Assembly (NCBI GenBank): GCA_934725015.1
Contig: CAKVAS010000007.1
Coordinates: 1-64,000, forward strand
Reading direction: 5' to 3'
Length of the DNA: 64,000 bases
Origin: an uncultured Bacteroidales bacterium
GTDB lineage: Bacteria; Bacteroidota; Bacteroidia; Bacteroidales; UBA932
Below, in pieces: positions 24,118 through 34,800 of this stretch. The notes beneath the pieces were generated by a model. The model was not told the DNA's origin, did not search any database, and worked only from the letters and a program-made list of their open reading frames with translations. Positions within the stretch are counted from its first letter, which is position 1. Every line of letters begins with the position of its first letter. The position numbers were made by a program, and so were the translations under genes.

Positions 24118-27100
24118 TCATCGGTCATGCAGTTCCACGGAGACCCTCCCGTTCCGAGGGGTGAATGTCCGCGTGCGGTCGCCTGACGGGGTGTGCTCGG
24201 TGAGGAGGACTTGGAGCTTGCCTTTCGGGGTGCGGGAGACCGTGAGGTCGAAGTCCGAGCTGAAGGCGCGGATGTGGCGCAGTGTCATCGAGTCCCAGCC
24301 GGACGGAAGCGAGACGTTCATCGTGAAGCTCCTGAGTCCTGTCGGACGGATGCCGAAGAGGCCTTCGGTGATGACGCGGCAGTAGAGACCGCTCTCGGCG
24401 GAGAGGTGGCGCTGCGAGCCCTCCGGCCAGGCCTCTACCGCATAGGGGACATGGTCGCCGAGAAGGCGGCGGGCAGAGAGGCGGTGGAGTACGGTGAGGG
24501 CTTTGTCCGTGTTTCCCGTGTAGAAAATGCCACGGAGGGCGTAGAGCGTGGCCCTGTCCCAGAACACATTGCTCCCCTGCTCGGTGAGGCAGCCGTTTTC
24601 GGTCATCAGCTCAGGGCCGGTGAGGGCGGCGGAAGTGCCTGCGGCGCGGGTGTCGAGACCGACAATCAGCGGCATACAAATCCATGAGCGCAGGAGCGTG
24701 TTACCCTTGTAGTAGCGGTAGGTCTCGTAGCCGGCGACCGTGCCTCCGAAATAACTCTCTATCGCGGAGGCCATCTCCCTTGACCTGCGGAGATAATCCT
24801 TTGTCACGGACTGGTTTATGCCTATTTCCTTTCCGAGATATGACGCCGATACAAGAGCGTCGTAATAGAGCGTCGATGTGCAGAGATTGGCGTCCCCGGA
24901 CTCGAAGCGGTTCTCAAGCTCGTCAGTGTCGGAAGCCACGACTCCATCGGCGTTAATCTGACGGCGGCAGTACTCCAGACACCACTGAATCAGCGGCCAT
25001 AGTTCACGGGCCTCTGCCTTGTCGCCCCTCGCGAGGGCATAGCGGGAGGCTCCGTAGGCAATCATGGCAGCGTCGCCCCGGTCGCCGCAGCCGTCCCAGA
25101 TGTCCTCGCCCTCGGCTATGACTGAGCTCGGAACGGGCCTGTAGTCGGGCGTGGTGAAGCGCGCGAAATGGCGGAAGGAGTTGAGCGCGGACTCGTTGCC
25201 GCCAGGGTAGCCGAGATAGGGAAAGAACGGGTCTATGTACTCGGCCTGGTCGTTCGCCCAGATTGCCGCATAGTAGCTCTCGCCGCCGGGACTGTGCATC
25301 AGGCCGCCCTTCGTGCGGAATATGCTCTCTGAAGCGCGGATTTTGGCGAAACGGAACATCTCGTTAAGGACGGTGTCCGGAGTTTCGAGGACGAGGTTGT
25401 CCCCGAGCCCGCTGACAAACGCCTGACGGGCGGCAAGTTCCGCATCGACGTCCGGATGCAGAGGAGACTCGGCCGGGACGGTGCGCGTCACGGGCTGCGA
25501 GCCGGCGAGCGGAGGGGAGGTCACGACACCGCCCTCGCGATAGGCCTGATAGACGACGGTGAAAGTGCGTTCGGCTCCCGGCATCATCCACGCGGTGCCG
25601 CTGCCGTCAATCTCGGCGCGGACAAGGTAGGCTCCATCCACTCCGGCATAGCGGTCGGTGGATGCAGTCTGACAGAACTGCGGGACGGTCACAAGGAGGT
25701 TGTCTCCCGTGACATTGCGGAGCTTAAACCGCTCATAGACAGCGGGAAGGGTCGTTGAAGGAAAGAGCGTGCGGGTCATCTGAATGCAGGCAGTCTCCGT
25801 CGCTCCGGAACCCACGCCTATGAAATCATTTGACTTTGACCAGAGGCTCGTCACCTCCACCATCCCGTTTATGCGCACGGAATCCACCCGTTCGCGGATA
25901 AGGCTGCGCCCGTTCACCGCAAGCAGCGAGGGGATGTCGGCGGCGATGCGGAAATTCATCGACGCGTGAGTGTTGTTCGGAATCGTGCGCAGCATCGGGA
26001 ACACGAGCGACTTTTCGCTGTGGAATGCCCTGTCAGAGGAAACGCCCCAGCGCAGCACGCAGGAGACCTGCTCGCCGCTCATCTCGATGTGGTCTTCATG
26101 AGGAAGTCCCTTGGAGGCATCCCAATGAATGCCTCGGCCGCCGCGCTCAATCGTCCATCGGGTCGGGGCGGACGTGCCGCAGGCTGAGCCGGTGCCAGCC
26201 CCGTCAGCGGAACCGGCCAGCTCAGAAGCAGAAGCCTCCGGATCCGGCTGTATGTCATAAAGCCCGTTCGGATTCCCGGTCTTGTAGGTAGGAAGCGCCG
26301 AATCCACAATCTCGGCATCCACGCATTCGCGCGAACCCCGCATCACGTTCCGCTCGATGAAATCCGCCTGCTTGTCAACGGTCTGAGGCATATATCCGGC
26401 AACGGCATGGTTGATTCCCGGAAAACGGTAGAATCGGCAGGCCGCGCCGGCAGCCTCAAGCGCCTTCTGTATCCGGCACGGGCCGCAGAACGACAAGCCT
26501 CCGGAGGTAACGCCGTCATAGGGAACAAGCTCATCCTCAGTTCCGTGGAACATCATCACGGGGCAAGGAGTCGAGGCATAGCGCAGAGGCTCACGGACAA
26601 GGACGGCTCCGGCGAACGCCATGACGCCGGCATAGTTGAAGCCGGAAGGAAGCATGGAGGCGAGTGCGGTCCCGTTGCAGATTTCCCACTCGGCCTGCTG
26701 CGCCGTAATCGCCCCTGCGGACGAGCCTGTCACGACGATGTTCCCGGCATCAATTCCCATCGACGAGCCGTTCTCCAGCAGATAGGACGTCGCCGCGAAG
26801 AGGTCCTCCACGGCGAGATGTATCGCATTGTCCAACAGTACATTAAATTCCGACTGCGTCACACCGCGCACGCCCTTGAGCCCGAGGCGGTAGTCAATCG
26901 AAATCATGCGGTAGCCCCGCGAGTTCATCTCCCTGAACCACGGGCGCAGCCATTCCTGATGGCGCGACCCTTCCATAAACCCGCCTCCGAATACATGAAT
27001 CACCGTCGGACGTTCCTTCCCGTCGGAGCACACGACCATCGACGGCTCGGGTTCATATATGTCCATATACAGTGAACACGTGTCCCTTTCGGCGAATTTC

Positions 27101-27204
27101 ACCGTCCTGTCGGGTCCCGTCAGCGACGGATTTTCCTGCGCAAAAAGCGATGCCGACGAAATAAACGCCAGCACCGCAGCAATAATGAGTCTATATGATT
27201 TCAT
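24118..27204 (-). CDS. Carbohydrate esterase / six-hairpin glycosidase fusion
   Basis: The product has 1028 residues. The signal peptide ends ASLFA-QEN (secreted or periplasmic). Residues about 35-290 form an alpha/beta hydrolase of the BD-FAE/acetylesterase type: oxyanion-hole HVFGGGF (70-76), nucleophile elbow GSSAG with Ser162, a late HGTEDELVPYDG segment and GINHAVAG supplying Asp and His. After a linker rich in Ala/Gly/Ser (near 330-350) comes a large second half: a beta-sandwich-like part, then an (alpha/alpha) barrel with RTKGGLMHSPGGESYYAAIWANDQAEYIDPFFPYLG, GCGDRGDAAMIAYGASRYA and SNVFWDRATLYALRG, typical of six-hairpin glycosidases. It probably removes an ester group and a sugar from the same glycan. 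It starts 18 bases after the GH110 gene's stop. Confidence 0.85.
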   Translation of the reverse strand: MKSYRLIIAAVLAFISSASLFAQENPSLTGPDRTVKFAERDTCSLYMDIYEPEPSMVVCSDGKERPTVIHVFGGGFMEGSRHQEWLRPWFREMNSRGYRMISIDYRLGLKGVRGVTQSEFNVLLDNAIHLAVEDLFAATSYLLENGSSMGIDAGNIVVTGSSAGAITAQQAEWEICNGTALASMLPSGFNYAGVMAFAGAVLVREPLRYASTPCPVMMFHGTEDELVPYDGVTSGGLSFCGPCRIQKALEAAGAACRFYRFPGINHAVAGYMPQTVDKQADFIERNVMRGSRECVDAEIVDSALPTYKTGNPNGLYDIQPDPEASASELAGSADGAGTGSACGTSAPTRWTIERGGRGIHWDASKGLPHEDHIEMSGEQVSCVLRWGVSSDRAFHSEKSLVFPMLRTIPNNTHASMNFRIAADIPSLLAVNGRSLIRERVDSVRINGMVEVTSLWSKSNDFIGVGSGATETACIQMTRTLFPSTTLPAVYERFKLRNVTGDNLLVTVPQFCQTASTDRYAGVDGAYLVRAEIDGSGTAWMMPGAERTFTVVYQAYREGGVVTSPPLAGSQPVTRTVPAESPLHPDVDAELAARQAFVSGLGDNLVLETPDTVLNEMFRFAKIRASESIFRTKGGLMHSPGGESYYAAIWANDQAEYIDPFFPYLGYPGGNESALNSFRHFARFTTPDYRPVPSSVIAEGEDIWDGCGDRGDAAMIAYGASRYALARGDKAEARELWPLIQWCLEYCRRQINADGVVASDTDELENRFESGDANLCTSTLYYDALVSASYLGKEIGINQSVTKDYLRRSREMASAIESYFGGTVAGYETYRYYKGNTLLRSWICMPLIVGLDTRAAGTSAALTGPELMTENGCLTEQGSNVFWDRATLYALRGIFYTGNTDKALTVLHRLSARRLLGDHVPYAVEAWPEGSQRHLSAESGLYCRVITEGLFGIRPTGLRSFTMNVSLPSGWDSMTLRHIRAFSSDFDLTVSRTPKGKLQVLLTEHTPSGDRTRTFTPRNGRVSVELHDR

Positions 27205-27222
27205 ACGTCATGATTTCACATG

Positions 27223-29076
27223 TCAGCTCTGGAAAAAGAAAGGATTGGGCGAGTCCACCACCTCGACGTCCGAATCATTGACGACCTCGACGCAATTGTG
27301 TATGCTGAGTGTGGCGTCCTTTTTCCATTTTGAAAAATCATTTCCGACAATCTCGACGTCGCCGCAGAACTGGACATCGATGACTGAAAGCTGCGGAAAA
27401 AGGGGCTCGTATGTCCCGGTGTCTATGAATTTATTGTTCTTTATCTCCAATGACCTGACACTCAGGGCATATATTATCTGGTTGTCGAAAGTTGAGACGA
27501 CATTGTTCTCAAAGACGATGCGGTCGTGGTAGAAGAAATCGTTCGTGCGCGCATCCTTAGGAATGATAGGGTCTATCTGGAGTATAGCCTGAGGCTCGCG
27601 GCCGCCGATTCCGAGATCCGTGAAGCTGTTGTTCCGGATGACGACATTGCGGGTGTTGCCGGACTCGAACCAATAGTTGGCGTCACCGCAGATGCGGATG
27701 CCGGCCATCATGGAGCCGAACTTGCAGTTCTCAATCAGGACATCGCCCGGAGTGGAAATCAGCAGGCTTCGCGCACGGTTATACTCCACGACGCAGTTGC
27801 GGATGATGGCAGAAGCGCCTCGGGACGTGTTCTCCACGGCATAGCGGCGAGGCTCGGCGAGTATGCGGCTCAGGTCAGCATCGACCGTCATCACATAGCG
27901 GCAGCGGTCCGACTTGTCGATGGACGTGAGCCTTGCCTCGGCAACAGGACAGAGGCTGGTCTTGTCCACGAAACGGAGAACATCACCCTCGTCCGCGAAA
28001 TGGTTGCCCTCCTGCTGGAAATGCCCGAAGACGGCCGCAAACGTGTTGTCGGAAATGAGGGTGTCAACCTTCATATACACGCCGTGGATGTTCGTGGCGT
28101 CATCGAGCATACTCTCAAAATGGCTGTCCTCAAGGAGTACAAGTCCCTTGCAGTCAACGAAATGAGTCGCGTCGGCGGAGGCTGTAATCATTCTCGGCGA
28201 ACCGGGGCGCTGCGCCGTTGAAAATCCGGACACGGAGACATTCTCACAGTACTCGGCAATCAGAGCCATCGCACCGCTTCTATAGACGTGCACGTCCTTC
28301 ACCTTTATGTCCTTGCTCGAAAGCAGGGCGATGCCCGGATAGGAACGGTTGAGCCGCATCGGTCCCTTGTCGTCCCAGATGCTTCCGACCGGAGGCACGT
28401 CGCGGGCGCTCAGACGGGTAAACTCCACTATGCCCGGTTCGATTTCACGCGCACCCATCTCGCCGGACCAGTAGCCGTGGTCATAGGCAGCCGTATCGTA
28501 GTAGGGGCGGCGGGTCGAGGGGTCAAAGACAATGCTCTCCCCCATCGGGTACTCCCAGTCATATCCGCCGAAGAAGAGTCGGTCGCCCTCGATTCTGTAT
28601 TTGTTGTCAGGAAACACGCGAACGACGAAGCTGCGCCGCACCGGATCGGCGGAAAGCACTTCGCCCTCGAAGGTCCACGGATAGTCATAATCAATTGACA
28701 CTCCGCTTATTTCAACATCCTCGGAGTTCTTCGCCGCAAAAGGGACGATGCCTCCGTGGAACATGAAGTCCGTCTCATCGCCGGAAATCCGCACATTCTT
28801 CATGTTCTTGAGAAGGAAAGCGACCCTGCGCTCTCCGCTGCAGTTGTTGGAGAGGCTCAGGAACTCATCCTCGGCCTGCTCCGGATAGAAATCATAGACA
28901 CCCTTCTCGAAGCGAAGCGTGACATTTCCTTTCGGTGAGGCTTCAAGAATTTCGCGAACCACCGGAGTGTAGTCCTTCACGGCCGCGTCATATTTCACGA
29001 CCACGGTCCTGCCACAGCTGACAAACATCGCGGAAAATGCCAACAGAGAAATGGCTGTCTTGTATATATTGTTCAT
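27223..29076 (-). CDS. GH110 alpha-1,3-galactosidase
   Basis: The product has 617 residues (ATG at 29076; the frame is open upstream into the preceding gene). Lipoprotein-type signal ending AMFVSC (Cys21). The body is a right-handed parallel beta-helix of the GH110 type: VTLRFEKGVYDFYPEQAEDE, SGVSIDYDYPWTFEG, RDVPPVGSIWDDKGPMR, ITASADATHFVDCKG and the adjacent-aspartate segment MLDDATNIHGVYM (Asp325-Asp326), where family members keep acidic residues. GH110 enzymes remove terminal alpha-1,3-linked galactose, for example from blood-group-B and linear B structures or from carrageenan-type glycans. It lies five bases after the beta-propeller gene within the SusCD locus. Confidence 0.88.
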   Translation of the reverse strand: MNNIYKTAISLLAFSAMFVSCGRTVVVKYDAAVKDYTPVVREILEASPKGNVTLRFEKGVYDFYPEQAEDEFLSLSNNCSGERRVAFLLKNMKNVRISGDETDFMFHGGIVPFAAKNSEDVEISGVSIDYDYPWTFEGEVLSADPVRRSFVVRVFPDNKYRIEGDRLFFGGYDWEYPMGESIVFDPSTRRPYYDTAAYDHGYWSGEMGAREIEPGIVEFTRLSARDVPPVGSIWDDKGPMRLNRSYPGIALLSSKDIKVKDVHVYRSGAMALIAEYCENVSVSGFSTAQRPGSPRMITASADATHFVDCKGLVLLEDSHFESMLDDATNIHGVYMKVDTLISDNTFAAVFGHFQQEGNHFADEGDVLRFVDKTSLCPVAEARLTSIDKSDRCRYVMTVDADLSRILAEPRRYAVENTSRGASAIIRNCVVEYNRARSLLISTPGDVLIENCKFGSMMAGIRICGDANYWFESGNTRNVVIRNNSFTDLGIGGREPQAILQIDPIIPKDARTNDFFYHDRIVFENNVVSTFDNQIIYALSVRSLEIKNNKFIDTGTYEPLFPQLSVIDVQFCGDVEIVGNDFSKWKKDATLSIHNCVEVVNDSDVEVVDSPNPFFFQS

Positions 29077-29081
29077 AGACA

Positions 29082-30233
29082 CTACTTTAAGAATTTGATT
29101 CTGCAATAGCCGAGATCCCGGACACCCTGGTCATTCTGATTGTGCGACCAATAGACCTTCACGACTTCGCCGCCGGTGAGGTCACCCTCCGCGCCGATGA
29201 GGTTCGGATACCAGGCCGGAGAGCCTATGGAACCGAGTATCTTCACCGGAGAAGACCAGTGCAGGGCATCGTCGCTGTAACTTATCACGACCCGCTTGCC
29301 CCAAGTGGCATATACCATCACCCATTTGTTAAGGAATGTATTCCACATCACCGAAGGATTTGCCCCGGTCATAGAGGTGAGGTTCGCGATTGCGATGTTC
29401 TCGCCGCCGAGTCCCGTCTTCTGTGAGCATGCCTCAATCGTAAAGTCATTTCCGTCCCACTTTTTCCATGTTCCGGGAGCGCCTTTCACGTCGGAGGAAG
29501 CCGCCATGCACAGAGTGTTGGAGCCGCTCTCCACCTTGCCCTGATAGTAGCAGATGTAGCGGGAATTTGCTGAATCCCAGACGACGCATCCGTCACCGAG
29601 CCCGGTCCATGCCGGTTCTGCCGGTTTCGCGTCCTTGTCCGTTATTATCGGCTTCGGGTCATGCCATGTCGCGCCGTAATCATCGGAGTAAACAACTCCT
29701 ATGGACTTGTGCGCCGTGCCGCTGAGATCCCAGTGGCTCTCGGCGTGGAAGAACCCGACATAACTGCCGGCCTTTTCTAGCGGGAATATGCCGATGAACC
29801 ATGATCCGCCGTCGTTGAATCCGTCGATGCGGACGAATTCCTTGCCCCAGATCTTGCTTGAGTTTACAAGCTTTGAGATGTGATCCTCAGGATATGGCGT
29901 GTCACCTGTCGTCAGGGCATCAGTGGCCTCGCCCCAAAAGAGCTGCCACTCGTTGCCTTTTCTCACCGGAATCAGCTTTCCGTCAGGCCAATAGCCTTTC
30001 ATGAAAGTGCTTGAAGTCTGTTCGGCGACCTTAGTCTCGCCGAGAGCCACCTTGGCCTCGGCAATCTCCGTCCAGTTCTCGGACGGCTCCGGGGTCGGGT
30101 CTTCGGTCTCCGGGCCGCGGTTGACCCACTTGGTCTGTGACGGATCCGGGGTAGGAATCCAATCCTTCGAGCAGGAGACCGCCGCCGACAGGAGCACCGC
30201 CGCTCCGAACATGATCATATTCTTTATTTCCAT
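29082..30233 (-). CDS. Beta-propeller lipoprotein of the SusCD locus
   Basis: The product has 383 residues. The lipoprotein signal ends LLSAAVSC (Cys21), then a Pro/Glu/Thr-rich linker (about 25-55). The mature part has repeated propeller blades: GVVYSDDYGATWHDPKPI, GDGCVVWDSANSRYICYYQGKV, TLCMAASSDVKGAPGTWKKW, PSVMWNTFLNKWVMVYAT and VVISYSDDALHWSSPVK. This is a GH43/sialidase-like five-blade plan with Asp-box-like motifs. It may be an enzyme or a surface glycan-binding protein; position straight after susD favours the latter. Its start overlaps the end of susD by ten bases, so the two are translationally coupled. Confidence 0.82.
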   Translation of the reverse strand: MEIKNMIMFGAAVLLSAAVSCSKDWIPTPDPSQTKWVNRGPETEDPTPEPSENWTEIAEAKVALGETKVAEQTSSTFMKGYWPDGKLIPVRKGNEWQLFWGEATDALTTGDTPYPEDHISKLVNSSKIWGKEFVRIDGFNDGGSWFIGIFPLEKAGSYVGFFHAESHWDLSGTAHKSIGVVYSDDYGATWHDPKPIITDKDAKPAEPAWTGLGDGCVVWDSANSRYICYYQGKVESGSNTLCMAASSDVKGAPGTWKKWDGNDFTIEACSQKTGLGGENIAIANLTSMTGANPSVMWNTFLNKWVMVYATWGKRVVISYSDDALHWSSPVKILGSIGSPAWYPNLIGAEGDLTGGEVVKVYWSHNQNDQGVRDLGYCRIKFLK

Positions 30234-31807
30234 AGCGGATTCTGTTCTATTGCGCCGTTGGAGGCGTCGATTACTGACTGAGGGATAGGGAAAATGGAGT
30301 GCTTCTCCTGACAGTTGTCGCGAACGGGGTCATAGTAAGGCTTGAACTTTTCGTCCATCCCGACAGAGCGGAAAGCATCCTGAAGCTTGCCGAAGCGGAC
30401 GAGGTCCGCCCAGCGATGGCCCTCGAAGCAGAGCTCGAGGCTGCGTTCCTTGAGAATCACCTCATCGAACTCGCTGCCTGAGGACATCGGGAGGTCAACA
30501 CTCGCATCCTGAGTGTTTATGTCCTTGCCGAAACCGCGTCGGCGCACCTGATTGACGCATTCGAGAGACTCCGCCGTCGGAGAGCCATAGGCACGATTCT
30601 CGGCCTCAGCATACATAAGGAGCACGTCGGCATAGCGGATAATCGGGAAGTTGATGTTGTTGCACCAGTTTGCCCAGGTCTCGCCCCGGTCGGACTTGTC
30701 AAGAGGATGACGGAACTTATAGACCCAATAGATGTCCTTGTAGTTTTCGTCCCCCATAACGAGTTCAGCCTTGCCGGTTATCTTGCTGACGGCAATGTGA
30801 CCGCCATGGTTGACAGCCTCCCGGCGCAGGTCGGCAGGGTCGAACTTATCGTACATTTCCTTGTAGGTACGCACCTGTGCCCAATAAGCGTTCTGTTCGT
30901 GCTCTATCCCGTCCACAGTGCCGACCTGCCCGCCGTAGAGGGAGTTGCTGGCGGTGTTGTCGAACTCGACGTCAAAGATGTATTCGCTGTTGTGCTCGTG
31001 CTTGCCGTCGAACTGGGAGAAATAGTCAGTCACCAGAGCATATTTCCCGCTTGCAATCACTTCCTTGCAGGCCTTTGCAGCAAGCTCTGCCGCAGACTTG
31101 TCCTCGAGAGGCTTGCCCGACATCTGAAGATAGGCCCTGGCCTTGAGCGCGGTCGCGGCGTACTTCGTGGCGTGCCCGACAGTGTTCGTGACAGGAAGAA
31201 GTTCCTCCGCCGTCTCATAGTCCTTTATAACCTGCGCATAAACCTCGGCGAGCGAAGCCTTGCGGGCGTCGAGCTTCGAGATGTCGGTAGTTTCCTGAAG
31301 AACGAGCGGCACCTCCCCGTAGTAGCGGGCAAGCTGGAAATAGAACCATGCGCGCAGGAAATGGGCCTCGCCGAGTATCCGCGACCTGTCGGAGTCAGAA
31401 ACCTGATCGCCGGTGTAGGCGTTGAGCCTGTCAATCACGACGTTGGCGCGCTGGATGCCGAGATACTGCATGAACCAGACCTTCTCCACGAAAAGGTTCT
31501 CCGGAGTGTAGGTGTAGTTGCCTATGAGATCCTCGCCGTTGTTTCCGCTGGAGACATAGGCCTCGTCCGTTCCGATTCGTCCCCAGTACATGAATCCGGT
31601 GAAGTAGTCTCCGTAACGGTGCTGGGCGTCCCATTCGACAGAAGTGAAAGTGTAATAGACACCCGTCAGAGCCATGTCGAAGTCGCTCGTGTTCCTGAAG
31701 AAATTGTTCGTCGTTATGTTGCTCTCGACCGTGGTCTCCAAGAAATTGCAGGAGACGGAAGAAAGCGTCAGGAGTATTCCTGAAAATATGGATATATATC
31801 GTTTCAT
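30224..31807 (-). CDS. SusD/RagB-type glycan-binding lipoprotein
   Basis: The product has 527 residues. Lipoprotein signal MKRYISIFSGILLTLSSVSC (Cys20), followed by the usual N-F-L-E-T-T opening. SusD hallmarks: NFFRNTSDFDMALTGVYY, RILGEAHFLRAWFYFQLARYYGEVPLV (residues about 150-180), TPR-like helices, INFPIIRYADVLLMYAEAENRAYG and ERSLELCFEGHRWADLVRFGKL, ending FPIPQSVIDASNGAIEQNPLW. SusD caps the SusC transporter at the outer membrane and captures the glycan. It lies 12 bases after susC. Confidence 0.97.
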   Translation of the reverse strand: MKRYISIFSGILLTLSSVSCNFLETTVESNITTNNFFRNTSDFDMALTGVYYTFTSVEWDAQHRYGDYFTGFMYWGRIGTDEAYVSSGNNGEDLIGNYTYTPENLFVEKVWFMQYLGIQRANVVIDRLNAYTGDQVSDSDRSRILGEAHFLRAWFYFQLARYYGEVPLVLQETTDISKLDARKASLAEVYAQVIKDYETAEELLPVTNTVGHATKYAATALKARAYLQMSGKPLEDKSAAELAAKACKEVIASGKYALVTDYFSQFDGKHEHNSEYIFDVEFDNTASNSLYGGQVGTVDGIEHEQNAYWAQVRTYKEMYDKFDPADLRREAVNHGGHIAVSKITGKAELVMGDENYKDIYWVYKFRHPLDKSDRGETWANWCNNINFPIIRYADVLLMYAEAENRAYGSPTAESLECVNQVRRRGFGKDINTQDASVDLPMSSGSEFDEVILKERSLELCFEGHRWADLVRFGKLQDAFRSVGMDEKFKPYYDPVRDNCQEKHSIFPIPQSVIDASNGAIEQNPLWK

Positions 31808-31819
31808 ACCTGTGTCCTC

Positions 31820-34800
31820 CTATTTGAATGAAAGGTTCACTCCGAAAGTAAAGGTCCTCGCGTGAGGGAAATTGCCATAGTCGAATCCCTGCGAAAGGAT
31901 AGCGGAGGCGTTGCTCTGGCTGATTCCGACCTCAGGGTCATATCCCGAATACTTCGTGAATGTGTAGATGTTGTCCGCAGAGATGTAGAACTTGCACCCC
32001 TCGACATGCTTTGTCCTTGCGAGAATCTTGTTCGGAAGAGTGTAGGTGAATCTTGCGGAGGCGAATCTCAAATATGACGCGTCCTCGACGAATGCGGAGG
32101 AGACGAGTCCCTTTGGAATCTGGGAGTAGTAGCGAGAAGACTGGTTGTCAACCGTCCACCTCTTGTTCCACGCGGCGCTCTGGTTCGAGCCGTCGCCGTT
32201 GTAGAAGCCGATCATCGCATAGTTTGCGTTGTAGAGGTCATTGCCATACGAGTACTGGAACCCGAGGTAGAGATTGAAGGATTTCCAGTTGAAAGTCGTG
32301 GAGAACGCGCCGTAGAACTTAGGAAGGAAGTTTCCGATGACCTCGCGGTCATTGTCGTCAATCTTGCCGTTGCCGTCCTTGTCCCACAGCTTGATTGAAC
32401 CCGGCTGCTCGCCTACCCCCTGGACAGGAACGCCGTCCTTCACGGTATAGACATATGTTCCCGGCTTTGTCGTGCTTTCGGTCGCCGTGAACTCGTCGAG
32501 CTGATAGAGCCCGATTGCCCTGTAGCCGTAGAGCTCGCCCACGCTGCCGCCCTCACGGAGAATGACGGCGTTCTGGCCACCGAGACAGTTGATTCCCAGA
32601 TAAATCGGGGCTCCGTCCTGGCCTAGCTTGAGGATTTTTGAATTGTTGCTGCTTATGTTGCCGTTGAATGTCCACTGAAAGTCCTTCATGTCTATGAGGG
32701 TCGCGTTCATCGAAAGCTCGACGCCCATGTTGCGGATGCTTCCCACGTTCTGCCATGCCTTTGTATATCCAGAAATGTTGAGCACCGGAGCCTCGAGAAG
32801 GAGGTCGCGGGTGGTCTTGTGGTAGAGATCGAGGTCGAAGTGAAGCCTCTCGTCGAAGATTCCGAACTCAAGGCCAAGGTTATATTCGAGAGTCTTTTCC
32901 CATGTCAGGTTCTCGTTGGCAAGCGTCACCGGGGACTGACCTATGCTGAGGTCGGTGCCGAACGCGGTGCTTGTAGTGTAGAGCTGCGCGAACGAGCCTG
33001 ACGTCGGCACATTGGAGTTTCCTACCTCGCCCACCGAAGCCCTGAGTTTGAGAGTGCTGACCGCGTTGTTGTACTTGAGAAACTCCTCCTGCTTCGCGTT
33101 CCATGCGAGAGCCCCGGAGAAGAACGAGCCCCACTTGTTCTTGAGGAAGGATGACGTGCCGTCGCGTCGGAACGTGAATGTGCCGATGTAGCGGTCGTCG
33201 TAGGCGTAGTTGCTTCTGAATATGAACGAGAGCATAGAACCTTTGCTCGTGTTGGAGTAGGAGTGGAAATCCTTGGCGAGCGAGAGGTTGTTGTAGCCGA
33301 GCGACTCGTTGGTGAAAGAGGAGGCCTCGGTGGCGTTGTAGTAGTAGCGCGAGCCCTGCTCGGTCACGCCGGCCATGAGGTTGAGCCTGTGCTTCTCGGC
33401 GAAGGTCGGAGACCATGTGAGGGTGTTCTCGTTCAGCCACCCGAAGCTGGAGATGTTCGCCATGCAGGCCTGGCCGTTGTAGAGGTAGCCGCGCGGAGTG
33501 GTGGTCGGGTAGAACTGCTTGTCCTCCATCGCGTAGCTGTCGAAGCCGGCCGTCACCTTGAAGACGAGGTCGTCGAGTATGCTGTACTGGACGTATGAGT
33601 TGGCGATGGTCCTGTTGAGAATCTTCTTCATCTTGATGTCGTTGGCCATCGTCACCGGATTCTGCTTGTTGCCCTCGTTGAAAGTGTTTATCATGTACTG
33701 CTCCACCCCGGCCCTGCGGAAGAGGGTCTGCGTCTGCTCGTCGCGCAGGTCAAACGGCTGCGAGAGCAGGGCGCTCATGATTGTGCCGACAGCCGTTCCG
33801 TCGCCGCCGGAAGTAGGCACACCGTCGTCGATGATGCGGCTGTAGTTGACGTCCGCCCCGATTTTGAGCCTGTCGGTGAAGTTATGGTCTATGTTAGCCT
33901 TTGCCGTGAGCTTCTGCCAGTTCGTGCAGATGATGATTGACTCGTTCTGCATATATGAAGCGCTGACGAGGAAATTGGTCTTGTCAGTCGCGTGCTGCAT
34001 CGAGAGATTGTGGTTATGGATGAATCCCGTCCTGTAGATTCTGTCCTGCCAGTCGATGCTCTGAATCCTGTCATAGTCGAAGTTGCGCAGATTGCCGTCG
34101 GAGTCGCTGAAGAGGAGATATGACGGGTTCAGAGTGTTCATCATGGACGCATAGCCCCTGAAGTCGAGCATATCATATTTGTGAGGGAGGTTCTGCATGC
34201 TGACATATCCGTTGTACTGGATTCTGCCGTTGGATGCGCGTCCCTTCTTCGTAGTAATCATTATGACGCCGTTCGCGCCCCTGTTTCCGTAAATTGCGGT
34301 GGATGAGGCATCCTTGAGAACCTCGATGGACGCGATGTCCTCGGTGTTTATCATCGAGAGCGAGCTCATCTGGGAGTCAAGCCCCGACATTCCCATTCCG
34401 GAAGACGTGGAGACGTCGCCGAGCGGGAACCCGTCAACCACGATGAGAGGGGAGGTCGAGCCGGAAAGCGAGGCCGCGCCTCGGATGAGCATCTTGGACG
34501 CCGCGCCCGGCTGGCCGCTGGTCGATGACACCATAAGCCCGGCGACTCCGCCCTTGAGAGCGTCATCGACGGAGAACATCACATGATTCTTGAGGTTGTC
34601 GGCATTGATTGAGGCTACGGAGCCCGTGAGGTCCTGGCGGCGTGCCGTGCCGTAGCCGATGACCACGGCATTGTCAAGGACTTCCGAATCGGAGTCAAGG
34701 GAAAAGTTCACGACGCTCTTTCCGGAAGCCGGCTGTTCCTTGTCCTGGTAGCCGATGAAGGATGCCACCAACACGGCGTCTCCCGACTTGACGGAAATCT

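Noticed and set aside
26407..28221. Plus-strand frames of 222-231 codons across the glycosidase genes
   Set aside because: Antisense to genes with intact signal peptides and catalytic motifs; composition typical of shadow frames.
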